From assembly GCF_004028095.1 (NCBI RefSeq), contig NZ_SBHM01000007.1, forward strand, positions 2,604,001 to 2,668,000: DNA of 64,000 nucleotides. The letters run 5' to 3'. The notes beneath the pieces were generated by a model, which had not been told where the DNA came from, ran no database searches, and saw only the letters and a list, made by a program, of their open reading frames with translations. The stretch is from Paenarthrobacter ureafaciens (GTDB lineage Bacteria; Actinomycetota; Actinomycetes; Actinomycetales; Micrococcaceae). Positions 17,900-26,514 of this stretch are shown one piece after another. Numbering within the stretch: the stretch's first letter is position 1; each line of letters opens with the position of its first letter. The position numbers and the translations under genes are program-made.

Positions 17900-18880
17900 A
17901 TGAGCGAAATTACCGCACACGGCGAGAAGAAACTGGTTCTCGCCTCCGGACGGGCGCATCCGGAGCTGGCGCAGGAAATCGCAAAGGAACTGGAAACCGA
18001 ACTCCTTCCGGTGGACGCGTACGACTTCGCCAACGGGGAAATCTATGTGCGGTCGGCCGAGAGCGTTCGTGGTACGGATGCGTTCGTTATCCAGGCGCAC
18101 CCGGCACCGCTGAACAACTGGCTGATGGAGCAGTTGATCATGATCGACTCCCTCAAGCGCGCCTCTGCCAAGCGCATTACGGTGGTTTCGCCGTTCTACC
18201 CCTACTCCCGCCAGGACAAGAAGGGCCGTGGCCGCGAGCCCATCTCCGCCCGCCTGGTTGCTGATCTCTACAAGACGGCCGGCGCTGACCGCATCATGTC
18301 GGTGGACCTGCACACCTCGCAGATCCAGGGCTTCTTCGACGGCCCCGTTGACCACTTGATGGCCATTCCGCTCCTGGCCGACTACATCCGCACCAAGGTG
18401 GAAGCTGACAACATCACTGTCGTTTCGCCTGACACCGGCCGCGTCCGCGTTGCCGAACAGTGGGCCGAACGCCTTGGCGGCGCCCCCTTGGCTTTCGTGC
18501 ACAAGAGCCGCGACCTGACCGTGCCCAACCAGGCCGTGTCCAAGACCGTCGTGGGCCAGGTCGAAGGCCGCACCTGCGTCCTGATCGACGACATGATCGA
18601 TACCGGTGGAACCATTTCCGGCGCCGTCCAGGTCCTGAAGAACGCCGGGGCCAAGGACGTCATCATCGCATGCACGCACGCCGTGTTCTCCGATCCCGCA
18701 GCCCAGCGCCTGGCCGAGTCGGGTGCGCGTGAAGTGGTGGTCACCAACACCCTGCCGATTCCGGCCGAGAAGCGCTTCCCGCAGCTGACGGTGCTGTCCA
18801 TCGCACCGCTGATTGCCCGCGCCATCCGTGAAGTGTTCGACGACGGTTCGGTCACCAGCCTCTTTGACGGCAAGGCGTAA
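17900..18880 (+). CDS. prs: Ribose-phosphate pyrophosphokinase (PRPP synthetase)
   Basis: This enzyme makes PRPP from ribose 5-phosphate and ATP for nucleotide, histidine and tryptophan synthesis. The 326-residue protein has the flexible loop region YSRQDKKGRGREPISARL, the phosphate-binding stretch VVSPDTGRVRVAEQWAERLG and the PRPP-binding motif VLIDDMIDTGGTI. It begins two bases after the glmU stop, with the binding site (AGGA) inside the end of glmU, so the two form an operon. A strong terminator follows 20 bp after the stop. Confidence 0.96.
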   Translation: MSEITAHGEKKLVLASGRAHPELAQEIAKELETELLPVDAYDFANGEIYVRSAESVRGTDAFVIQAHPAPLNNWLMEQLIMIDSLKRASAKRITVVSPFYPYSRQDKKGRGREPISARLVADLYKTAGADRIMSVDLHTSQIQGFFDGPVDHLMAIPLLADYIRTKVEADNITVVSPDTGRVRVAEQWAERLGGAPLAFVHKSRDLTVPNQAVSKTVVGQVEGRTCVLIDDMIDTGGTISGAVQVLKNAGAKDVIIACTHAVFSDPAAQRLAESGAREVVVTNTLPIPAEKRFPQLTVLSIAPLIARAIREVFDDGSVTSLFDGKA

Positions 18881-18900
18881 CGCCGGACTGCTGTACGTAG

Positions 18901-18950
18901 ACGGGCCATCGGCCACCCCAGCGGCGGCCGATGGCCCGTTTTCATTTTTG
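18901..18950 (+). terminator. Rho-independent terminator after prs
   Basis: The arms ACGGGCCATCGGCC (18901-18914) and GGCCGATGGCCCGT (18926-18939) are perfectly complementary around an 11-nt loop and are followed by TTTCATTTTT. Confidence 0.93.
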
Positions 18951-18964
18951 CCCGGCACCGCTGG

Positions 18965-19174
18965 TAAACTTTCGGGGATACCTTGGCGAGGGAGAGCACC
19001 CCTGGTTTCACAACCGGGAAAGTGTCTCCGTCATCGACTGGGTCTGTAACCTCCTTCGACGAAGGCGGGCCGGCGCTCAAGCCCGGGCCCGCGGGCGTGG
19101 AAGGTCACTCCAGACCTCCGCCCTTGCTGATCACCACGCCGCCTCAGCGGCACACCAGTAATCAAGGAGTACAC
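18965..19174 (+). promoter_or_regulatory. Promoter and long structured leader of rplY
   Basis: TAAACT at 18965-18970 is a good -10 candidate just beyond the prs terminator. About 200 nt then precede the rplY start. This leader holds several hairpins: CCTTC-GAC-GAAGG near 19052-19064, GCGGGCC (19065-19071) with GGCCCGC (19086-19092), and GGTC...GACC near 19103-19116. AAGGAG precedes the ATG. A leader of this length and structure could mediate feedback by the ribosomal protein, which is an inference. Confidence 0.5.
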
Positions 19175-19777
19175 ATGTCTGAGCAGAAGCTCGCAGCAGA
19201 ACTGCGCACCGAATTCGGCAAGGGCTACGCCCGCCGTGCCCGCGTCGCAGGCCGCATCCCCGCAGTCATCTACGGCCACGGTGCCGAGCCGGTCCACGTA
19301 ACCCTCCCGGGCCGCGAGACCACCTTGGCAGTCCGCGTTGCCAACGCCCTGCTGAACCTGGACATCAACGGTGAAGCCCACCTGACGATCGTCAAGGACA
19401 TCCAGCGCAACGCGATCAAGCAGACCATCGAGCACATGGACCTCCTGACCGTCCGCCAGGGCGAGAAGGTCACCGTGGACGTTCCCGTTCACGTAACCGG
19501 TGAAGTTGCTCCGGGCGCCGTTGCCAACCAGGAAGCCGTCACCATCTCCGTTGAGGCCGAGGCAACCCACCTGCCGACCGCCCTCGAGGTTGACATCGAA
19601 GGCCGCGAAGCCGGCGCGCACGTCCACGCTTCCGACGTCGTGCTCCCCAAGGGCGTCAGCCTGCTGACCGAAGCCGACACCCTGGTGGTCAACATCTCCG
19701 AGGCCACCGCTTCCGCGGCCGGCGAAGAAGCTGCTGAAGGCGAAGAGGCTCCTGCAGCCGAAGAAGCCGCTGAGTAG
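19175..19777 (+). CDS. rplY: 50S ribosomal protein L25 (CTC family)
   Basis: L25/CTC binds 5S rRNA. The 200-residue protein has the L25 domain (LRTEFGKGYARRARVAGRIPAVIYGHG, residues about 10-95) and the C-terminal CTC/TL5 beta domain (VPVHVTGEVAPGAV through VLPKGVSLL), ending in an acidic Glu/Ala tail. The ATG at 19175 follows AAGGAG; the frame is open upstream through the leader, but only this start matches the family. A hairpin lies after the stop and before pth. Confidence 0.95.
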   Translation: MSEQKLAAELRTEFGKGYARRARVAGRIPAVIYGHGAEPVHVTLPGRETTLAVRVANALLNLDINGEAHLTIVKDIQRNAIKQTIEHMDLLTVRQGEKVTVDVPVHVTGEVAPGAVANQEAVTISVEAEATHLPTALEVDIEGREAGAHVHASDVVLPKGVSLLTEADTLVVNISEATASAAGEEAAEGEEAPAAEEAAE

Positions 19778-19810
19778 TCTTCTGACTGCCTGAGGCTGTT
19801 ATTGCCTTGA

Positions 19811-19844
19811 GAGTGGCCGGGTCCCATGGGGGTCCGGCCACTTT
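19811..19844 (+). terminator. Hairpin after rplY
   Basis: AGTGGCCGG (19812-19820) pairs with CCGGCCACT (19834-19842) around a 13-nt loop that can itself pair partly. It is followed by TTCCTTTG, a poor T tract, so termination may be partial and pth may receive read-through. Confidence 0.65.
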
Positions 19845-19892
19845 CCTTTGTCGCCTGACCTGCACCTTCTTCCATTCCCTAGGATTGAATCC

Positions 19893-20477
19893 ATGACTGA
19901 CACCTGGCTCATTGTTGGCCTCGGCAACCCCGGCAGCGAATACAGCGGCAACCGCCACAACGTGGGCCAGATGGTGCTGGATGAACTCGCATCCCGGATC
20001 GGCGGCAAGTTCAAGGTCCACAAATCCCGCGCCCAAGTGGTGGAGGGCCGTATGGGCATCGGCGGCCCGCGCGTGGTCCTTGCCAAGCCGATGACATACA
20101 TGAATGTTTCCGGCGGGCCTGTCTCCGCGTTGGCCAAGTTTTTCGATGTGGCTCCGGACCACGTGATCGCCGTCCACGATGAGATCGACATCCCGTTCAA
20201 CACGGTGAAACTGAAGATCGGTGGCGGGGAAGGCGGCCACAACGGTCTTCGCGACATTACCAAGGCCCTCGCCACCAAGGATTACCTCCGGGTCCGCGTG
20301 GGCGTGGGACGTCCTCCGGGGCGCATGGATACAGCCGACTTCGTGCTCCGTGACTTCGCCACCCCGGAGAAGAAGGACTTGCCGTTCCTGCTCGATGAGG
20401 CGGCTGATGCCGTGGAGCTCCTTATCACTGAGGGCTTGTTGTCCGCCCAACAAAAACACCACGCCGCGCGATCTTGA
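19893..20477 (+). CDS. pth: Peptidyl-tRNA hydrolase
   Basis: Pth frees tRNA from peptidyl-tRNAs released from stalled ribosomes. The family features are [23 protein letters not shown] (catalytic His in the NRHN motif), [44 protein letters not shown] and [22 protein letters not shown]. The 194-residue length is normal. The ATG at 19893 directly precedes the conserved core; the frame opens 45 bases further up without a binding site. Confidence 0.96.
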   Translation: MTDTWLIVGLGNPGSEYSGNRHNVGQMVLDELASRIGGKFKVHKSRAQVVEGRMGIGGPRVVLAKPMTYMNVSGGPVSALAKFFDVAPDHVIAVHDEIDIPFNTVKLKIGGGEGGHNGLRDITKALATKDYLRVRVGVGRPPGRMDTADFVLRDFATPEKKDLPFLLDEAADAVELLITEGLLSAQQKHHAARS

Positions 20478-20604
20478 GCAAATCTTGAGGAAAGCCTGAT
20501 CAAAGCCTTACGGTCGATGGGACCCTTGGCCCTATAAAGTGTCGCGCCCCGGCGGTAGTGTGCATGGTACGCAGGTGCACGGGGGAACTGAGCGAGGGGT
20601 GCGG

Positions 20605-23343
20605 GTGTCGGCGGAGTTGCTTAACAGGAACCGGGGAGGCGCGGCCAGGGCTGCGGCTCCCGATCTTGTTGGCGGACCATCCGACCGTCAAACGTGGTCC
20701 CTCCTGGCCAGGAGCCATGACTTGGCGAGGGCCGGCAAGCACCTTGAAGCTCCGGACTCCTACGGCGTGATACTCACCGGAGACCGGGGCATCGGAAAAT
20801 CCGGACTGGCCCGCGCCGTGGTTGCTTCCCTCGGCCCGAAGATCCACAGCCTGCAGTTGCGCAACACTTTGGCCGGCGGACAAACCCCGTACGGGTGCCT
20901 CGGCTTTCTCCTGGCCCGCCTCCCTTCGGAAGCAGTGAGTACTCCCACCGGGATCCTGCACTCGGTGACGTCCCTGATCCGGGCGGAAGCGGCGGGACGC
21001 CAGACGGTGTTCATCGTGGATAACGCCGGAGGCATGGACCCCATGAGCACCGGCGTGCTGCTCAATCTCATGGCCACTGGAACGGCCAAGGTCATTGCCA
21101 CCGTGCAACGCGCCAGTGACCTCCCTGCAGATTTCCATCGCCTGGTCCTGGAGGGCCAGTTGGGCGAGGTCCATCTGAACACTTTGACGGAGGAACAGAC
21201 CAAGCAAGTGCTCGGCTCCGTGCTGGGACATTACGTGTCGTCCACACTGGTCGGCTCGCTGCACTCGGCCGTGGGCGGCAACCCGATGCTGCTGCACGCC
21301 CTGCTGGATGAACAGCGGCACTCCGGCAACCTGGTCCTCAATGACTCGGTGTGGACGTTGCGCGACCGGATCAAGCTCGAAGGTGCCACGGTGGTGGAGG
21401 ACTTTGTCCGTTCCAGGCTGGCGCGCGAACCACAAACCAACCGGACCGTCATTGAAATCCTGGCGTGTGCGCAGCGCGCAACCCTGGTGGACCTCGCAGC
21501 GATTTTCAGCACCGAGACCCTGGTGGAGATGGAGGAATCCGGTTTCCTGACAATCGACCGCGCCGGCGAGCACTGGGTGTCGCTCCGTGATCCGTACCTC
21601 GGCGAAGTGGTCCGCGGTTGGCTCAGCACCAGGCGCCGGAGGGAACTGTGGTTGATGCTGCTGGGGCCAAAGGAACCCGAACTCGAGGGCCTGGCATCGC
21701 AGGACCTGTTGAGCTACGCGGCGTGGATGCATGCCTGCGAGGATGAGCCGTCGCCGTCGCCTGCCCACGCGCTTGCCGCGGGTCGGGCAGCCTTGGACGA
21801 TTACGATCCCAACTTCGCCATCCAGTGCACCCTCTCCCTGGACCCGAAGGACCCTGAATGGGTGCCGGGGCAACGGGTGAAAGCAGCCGCATACCTGATG
21901 CTCGATTTGCCGCTGCATGCCGCGCAAGCCCTCGATGAGGTCACTGAGGACCAGTTGGCAGCATTGGAACCCGTTGAATTCGCGGAAATCATGGCGGCCA
22001 AGTGTCAGGCGATGACGTGGATCGACGGCCGCTCCGGTATGGTTCCCGGCGTCATTGCGGAGGCCAACGCTGCCCTGGATGACATGGAGGCCAGGGCCGG
22101 GCACGGAGCGCGTGCCTTCCGCCTTGCCAGAAACCGCATGCGCTTGTGCAACTACGAGTACCAGACCTACATGGGAGAGTACGCACGGATCATCGAGGAC
22201 CTGGAAGCGGAGCTGCAGCAGGACCCGGACTTCGACCGGGAGCACTGGCTGCGGTCCGGGTTCTTCCTGATCGAAGCCCGCTGCATCCTGGGCCGGGAGC
22301 TGGAAGCCCAGCAACTGGCCCGCAGCATGTCCCAGGCTCTGCGTGAGGCAGGGAGCCCCGCGCCGTTGGAGGAGGCCCTGGCCCGGCATGCGTTCCTGGC
22401 CCTGTTGTTGTCCGGCCAGTGGCGTAAGTGCATCGAGCTCATGCGCCGCGCCCCGTCCAAGCCCTCCCGCCTCCAGTTCCGTGGCGCCATCACTGAGCTG
22501 GGCATCGGCCTGGCCTACGCCTATGCAGGAAAGCCCTCCAGCGCCATTGAACCGCTGCGCTCCGCGGCTGCCCAACTCGAGCTTCGCCCGGCCATGAACC
22601 TGGTTAAGGTCGCCTACGCCGCCACGGCCTTCGCCTACGCACAACTGGGCAACTCCTTGGAAGCCGGACGCTACCTGGACCTGTACCGGACTTGCCGGGG
22701 GACGGGCACGTACTTCTCGGAATCCGTGGCCGGTTTCTGCGCGGACATGGCCGGCCGCTGGATGGGTGACCCCGACGTCAAGCAGCGGCTCCTGGCGAAG
22801 GTCCGCGAGGACTTCGACAACCAGCGGTTTACGACCGCGGGGATCTGCCTTTTCGGCGCGACGGTCGAAGGTACGGACGCCGAATACCGCCTGCTGGAGG
22901 ACATCGCCGGACACCGCCAGGGTCCCCTGGCCGAAATCTCCGGACAACTGGCCAGGGGCTCCCTGGGCCGCAGCTCCAAAGCCCTTTTGGCCGCCGCCGA
23001 TGCCGCGGCAGCGCTGGACCTGCTGGTGGTGGAGGCCCGGTGCGTCGCCATGGCCCTGGACTTCGCCCGCGACGCCGGCGAGACCACCACGGCCAGGACG
23101 GCCCAGCTCCGCCTGGAACGGCTCGAACAATCCGTGTCGGCCCTGCCGATCCAACCTCGCAGTGACGCGCCGGTGTTGACCGAGCGCGAACGGCAAATCG
23201 CCAAACTCGCTGGAAAGGGTGTCAGCAACCGTGAAATCGCGATGGATATTGGGGTGTCTGTGCGCACAGTGGAAGGCCACCTCTACCAGGTGTTTACCAA
23301 GCTCGGGGTGTCGTCGCGGGGTGAGCTCAATGGTCTCCTCTGA
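20605..23343 (+). CDS. LuxR-family ATPase regulator, first of three
   Basis: This is a large (912-residue) regulator of the LAL-like kind. Walker A is LTGDRGIGKSG (about 57-67); the Walker B position reads VFIVDNAGGMD, with Asn where a second Asp is usual. A long helical repeat region fills the middle, and the C terminus is a LuxR helix-turn-helix: LTERERQIAKLAGKGVSNREIAMDIGVSVRTVEGHLYQVFTKLGV. GTG 20605 is chosen because GAGGGG lies five bases upstream; the frame opens at 20539. It should bind DNA in response to an unknown signal or nucleotide state. A paralogue starts 41 bp downstream on the same strand. Confidence 0.88.
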   Translation: MSAELLNRNRGGAARAAAPDLVGGPSDRQTWSLLARSHDLARAGKHLEAPDSYGVILTGDRGIGKSGLARAVVASLGPKIHSLQLRNTLAGGQTPYGCLGFLLARLPSEAVSTPTGILHSVTSLIRAEAAGRQTVFIVDNAGGMDPMSTGVLLNLMATGTAKVIATVQRASDLPADFHRLVLEGQLGEVHLNTLTEEQTKQVLGSVLGHYVSSTLVGSLHSAVGGNPMLLHALLDEQRHSGNLVLNDSVWTLRDRIKLEGATVVEDFVRSRLAREPQTNRTVIEILACAQRATLVDLAAIFSTETLVEMEESGFLTIDRAGEHWVSLRDPYLGEVVRGWLSTRRRRELWLMLLGPKEPELEGLASQDLLSYAAWMHACEDEPSPSPAHALAAGRAALDDYDPNFAIQCTLSLDPKDPEWVPGQRVKAAAYLMLDLPLHAAQALDEVTEDQLAALEPVEFAEIMAAKCQAMTWIDGRSGMVPGVIAEANAALDDMEARAGHGARAFRLARNRMRLCNYEYQTYMGEYARIIEDLEAELQQDPDFDREHWLRSGFFLIEARCILGRELEAQQLARSMSQALREAGSPAPLEEALARHAFLALLLSGQWRKCIELMRRAPSKPSRLQFRGAITELGIGLAYAYAGKPSSAIEPLRSAAAQLELRPAMNLVKVAYAATAFAYAQLGNSLEAGRYLDLYRTCRGTGTYFSESVAGFCADMAGRWMGDPDVKQRLLAKVREDFDNQRFTTAGICLFGATVEGTDAEYRLLEDIAGHRQGPLAEISGQLARGSLGRSSKALLAAADAAAALDLLVVEARCVAMALDFARDAGETTTARTAQLRLERLEQSVSALPIQPRSDAPVLTERERQIAKLAGKGVSNREIAMDIGVSVRTVEGHLYQVFTKLGVSSRGELNGLL

Positions 23344-23384
23344 GCAGGCATACCCGGTGACGGACTACTCGGTGAGATTCGCCG

Positions 23385-26045
23385 ATGCAGGCTGAGTACC
23401 TGGTGGGCCGGGAAGCAGAGTTGGACCTGGCCACGGAAATTTTGACACAGGAAGGCGCGGGGGCAGTACTGCTCATCGCTGACCCGGGCATCGGCAAGAC
23501 GGCCATGGCGGCAGAGCTTGCCTCCCGCCTGTCCGGCGAAATGGTGGTGATGCACGTCCACGGCAGTCCTGCATTGTCCGCTGTTCCGTTCGGGGTGCTG
23601 GCGCCGTACCTGCTGGACCTGCCGGTAGACCAAGCCACCTCTCCCGTGGCCATCTTGCGGGAGTTCTGGTCCCAGTTCGAAAAAAGGCGGGGCAGCGAAG
23701 GCAACCGCCTGTTGCTGGTGGTTGACGACGCCCACGATCTGGATGAGGGGAGCACGCAGATCCTCGCTGAGTTGGTGACGGCGGGTTGGGCCAGGTTGGT
23801 GGCTACGAGCCGCCCGAGGCCCGGGCTCCCGCCCGCACTGCTCCAGCTCTGGTACGACGGCTTGGCCGAACGCCTGGAGCTGCACCCCTTGGAGCGGGAA
23901 ACCGTCACGGAACTGGCAGAGAAGATGCTGGGCGGAACCGTCATGGCCAGCACCGCCGACGTCCTGCACACGGTCTCCGAGGGCAACCCGCTCCTGCTCC
24001 GTTCCTTGGTGGAGGATGCCAAGGCTGACGGGAACCTCGTCAGGCGCAACGGAGTCTGGTTCCTGACCCGCGCCCTGACCGGTAGCGGCGAAGGGTTGGC
24101 AGAGGTTGTCCGGAACAAAGTCCTCCGGACCAGCGAGGCAGAACGCGAAGCGATGTTCGTGGTGGCGTTGTCCGAGCCGGTCCCGGCGGCCGTGCTGGAT
24201 TCACTGGTCGGCAGGGAGACCGTCCGCTCGTTAATGGACAACCGGCTGGTCCTGTCCACGAACGGCATCGGAAGTCCCCTGAAGATGTGGCACCCGATGT
24301 ACGGGGAAGCCCTGCGCCAGATCGTGTCCCCGGCGCGCAGCCTCCAGATACGCCAGCGGATGGTCCACCACCTGGCCGCGGAACCGGCCACCGCTGAGGG
24401 TTTGCTGCGGATGGTGAGCTGGGCGCTGGACTGCGGTGCCGACGTCGAGGACGAACAGCTCCTGCAGGCCGCTTTCCTTGCAGCGAAACTGCTGCAAAAC
24501 CAGCTGGCCATGGCGGCGGCCGCGAAAGTGCGTTCAGAGGTGCTGCGCCCCCGGGCCCGCGTGGTCATGGCAATGGTCAGCTATAACGACGGCGACTACC
24601 GCGCCGCCGTCCGGCTGCTCGAGGAAGACTCGGGTTTCCTGGACGCAGATCCGTCCGGTCCTTTGGGAGCAGGCCTCCTGTGGGCGGCCGCCCGATCTGC
24701 ACTGGGCGACTCGTCGGCTGATATTGCCGCTGACGCCCGGGCCGCGGCCGAGGGCCTGGCTGCGCGGCACAGCGCGGATCCGGCTAAGGTGGCCGAGATC
24801 CGCCGCCACGCAGACGCCTTGGAACTTGCGGCCTTGGCCCACTCGGGCCTTTATGCGGAACTGCGCGAAGGGCTGGAAAAGTTCGAGGCCGGCATGGCGG
24901 CCGATGAGCCTGACTTCGTCATGAACCAACTCTTCCTGCTTGCCATGACGTGCGAGCTCCTCATGGTAGAGGGCCAGGCGGTCCAGGCCTTGGACAAGGG
25001 GCGGGACGCCCTGGTGCTCCTGGACGAACACAAGGATGATCTCCTCTACTTCAGTGATTTCATCGTGGTCCGGTACGCGCTGGCAGCCCTGGAAGCCGGG
25101 GAATGGCCGGCCGCGGAATCTGCGCTGGACCGTTACGCGGCAAGTTCTGCCATGGGACTGATCATCTTTGGTGGAGACATCCAGACGCTCCAAGGCTTGT
25201 CCCTGCTGCGTCAAGGCCGGCTGGAGCAGGCCGCTGCGGTGCTGACGCCTGCTGTGGAAGCCCTCAAGGTCAGGGACCCCCAGCGGTTGCGGCGACTGGG
25301 CGTTGCGGTGGCCTTCTATGCGGCGGCGCGGACGGGCGACAAGGATCTGGCCAGGCGCCTGGCCGGAGAAGTGGACACGGCCGCGGCCGGCGGAGCCTAC
25401 ATCGAAGCCCTGGCTGAACTGTTCGTACTGGCCGCCAAAGAACACCTGGACAGGGGCACGGGGCTGGAAAAGCTGCGCGAGCTGCCGGAGTCATCCGCCC
25501 TGCACCGGTTGCCCGGAGTCCTCCTGCAGAATGTCGTCCTCCGTGCCGAGCTCGGCGACCTTCCCGCCATGGAGGTCATCCGGGATACCGCTTCGCCCAT
25601 GGGTGGATCGTGGGCCAACGGCTGGGAGTCCTTGGCGGTGGCCCAGCTCGGCGGTGCAGGGGACGGCTTCGTCAACGCCGGCAACCTCCTTGCCGCGGCA
25701 GGCATGCCCGGGCCGGCCGCTGTGGCATTCGATAAGGCGGCCAACGCCTTCGACGCCGAGGGCAAGCGTCCCGAAGCGCGGCAGGCGGCGGTGCTGCGTG
25801 ATGCCAGTGAAGCCAACCTCGGCAGTGCCCTGGTCCATGACCCGCACACGGAAACCGACCGGTCCGTCCCGCTGACCCGCAGGGAACAGGACATTGTAGC
25901 CCTCGCTGTTTCCGGACTCACTGACCGGCAAATCGCAGAGAAGCTCATGGTCTCGGTGCGTACGGTGGAGGGTCACCTCTACCGCAGCTACGCAAAACTG
26001 GGCATCCGGCGTCGTGAAGATCTGGGTGCTGCGGTCCGCAGCTGA
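23385..26045 (+). CDS. LuxR-family ATPase regulator, second of three
   Basis: The 886-residue paralogue of the preceding gene has Walker A at residues 31-40 (IADPGIGKTA), a canonical Walker B (LLVVDDAHDLD), an Ala/Leu-rich helical-repeat middle and a C-terminal LuxR helix-turn-helix (LTRREQDIVALAVSGLTDRQIAEKLMVSVRTVEGHLYRSYAKLGIR). It begins 41 bp after the first gene, with GGTGAG eight bases before the ATG, so the two are probably co-transcribed. Between the ATPase and the repeats it shares the motif NPLLLRSLVEDAK with its paralogue's NPMLLHALLDEQR. The signal and targets are unknown. Confidence 0.88.
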   Translation: MQAEYLVGREAELDLATEILTQEGAGAVLLIADPGIGKTAMAAELASRLSGEMVVMHVHGSPALSAVPFGVLAPYLLDLPVDQATSPVAILREFWSQFEKRRGSEGNRLLLVVDDAHDLDEGSTQILAELVTAGWARLVATSRPRPGLPPALLQLWYDGLAERLELHPLERETVTELAEKMLGGTVMASTADVLHTVSEGNPLLLRSLVEDAKADGNLVRRNGVWFLTRALTGSGEGLAEVVRNKVLRTSEAEREAMFVVALSEPVPAAVLDSLVGRETVRSLMDNRLVLSTNGIGSPLKMWHPMYGEALRQIVSPARSLQIRQRMVHHLAAEPATAEGLLRMVSWALDCGADVEDEQLLQAAFLAAKLLQNQLAMAAAAKVRSEVLRPRARVVMAMVSYNDGDYRAAVRLLEEDSGFLDADPSGPLGAGLLWAAARSALGDSSADIAADARAAAEGLAARHSADPAKVAEIRRHADALELAALAHSGLYAELREGLEKFEAGMAADEPDFVMNQLFLLAMTCELLMVEGQAVQALDKGRDALVLLDEHKDDLLYFSDFIVVRYALAALEAGEWPAAESALDRYAASSAMGLIIFGGDIQTLQGLSLLRQGRLEQAAAVLTPAVEALKVRDPQRLRRLGVAVAFYAAARTGDKDLARRLAGEVDTAAAGGAYIEALAELFVLAAKEHLDRGTGLEKLRELPESSALHRLPGVLLQNVVLRAELGDLPAMEVIRDTASPMGGSWANGWESLAVAQLGGAGDGFVNAGNLLAAAGMPGPAAVAFDKAANAFDAEGKRPEARQAAVLRDASEANLGSALVHDPHTETDRSVPLTRREQDIVALAVSGLTDRQIAEKLMVSVRTVEGHLYRSYAKLGIRRREDLGAAVRS

Positions 26046-26514
26046 AGGCGCGTTCCGAGTACCGTCCAAACCCTGTGGGGACCACTGGCCCGCGCCACTC
26101 AGCGGATTTAACCAATGAATGGAGTAATACCTGCTTGCGGTGCGCCGGGACCAAGTAGTGCACCCCGAAAGGACTGAGTACAAAGGAGTACCCGGGCCCG
26201 CAAACAGCGTAGGGAATCGAGTACCAACTACTGGTGATCCGGTTTCGGCCAGACGGTTAACTGTTTCTTGGAAGGACGGTTAGCCCCAAGCATCGCCGGA
26301 ATTCCAGTCGCAACAGTCGCATCGGTGGTCTCTTTGAGCCGGTGCTCCGGCCGTCGCAAGACGGTCCGGCCCTGGACGAAGCCGGCGGCGACAGAGTCTT
26401 CTGAGACCGAGACTCTCCCCCCAGCCGTCGCCGGCTTCTAGGCCAGGGATCCGCGCTCGCGGAAACTCAACCTTCTCCCCGAACAAGGGACTTTTGCTGC
26501 TTATTGGAGTGCGC
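26046..26514 (+). promoter_or_regulatory. 469-bp region with GAGTAC repeats and leader of the third ATPase gene
   Basis: No gene fits here. The 5' half carries four copies of GAGTAC (26057-26062, 26176-26181, 26186-26191 and 26219-26224), two of them only 10 bp apart, about one helical turn. The 3' half holds two strong hairpins (see 26347-26448). GGAG at 26506-26509 is the ribosome binding site of the next gene. The region is long for this compact chromosome, which suggests the third gene has its own promoter and control. Confidence 0.55.
26347..26448 (+). other. Tandem RNA hairpins in the leader of the third ATPase gene
   Basis: Stem 1 (26347-26369): CCGGCCGTC pairs with GACGG-T-CCGG around a GCAA tetraloop of the GNRA class, with one bulged T. 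Stem 2 (26370-26448): CCCTGG pairs with CCAGGG, GAAGCCGG with CCGGCTTC, CGAC with GTCG, and AGAGTCT with AGACTCT, about 25 pairs in a 79-nt element with one 10-nt internal loop. No T tract follows, so it is not an ordinary terminator. Confidence 0.75.

Noticed and set aside
20500..23280. A 926-residue minus-strand open frame over the first LuxR-type gene
   Set aside because: Shadow frame with no domain; the plus frame has clear Walker and HTH motifs.
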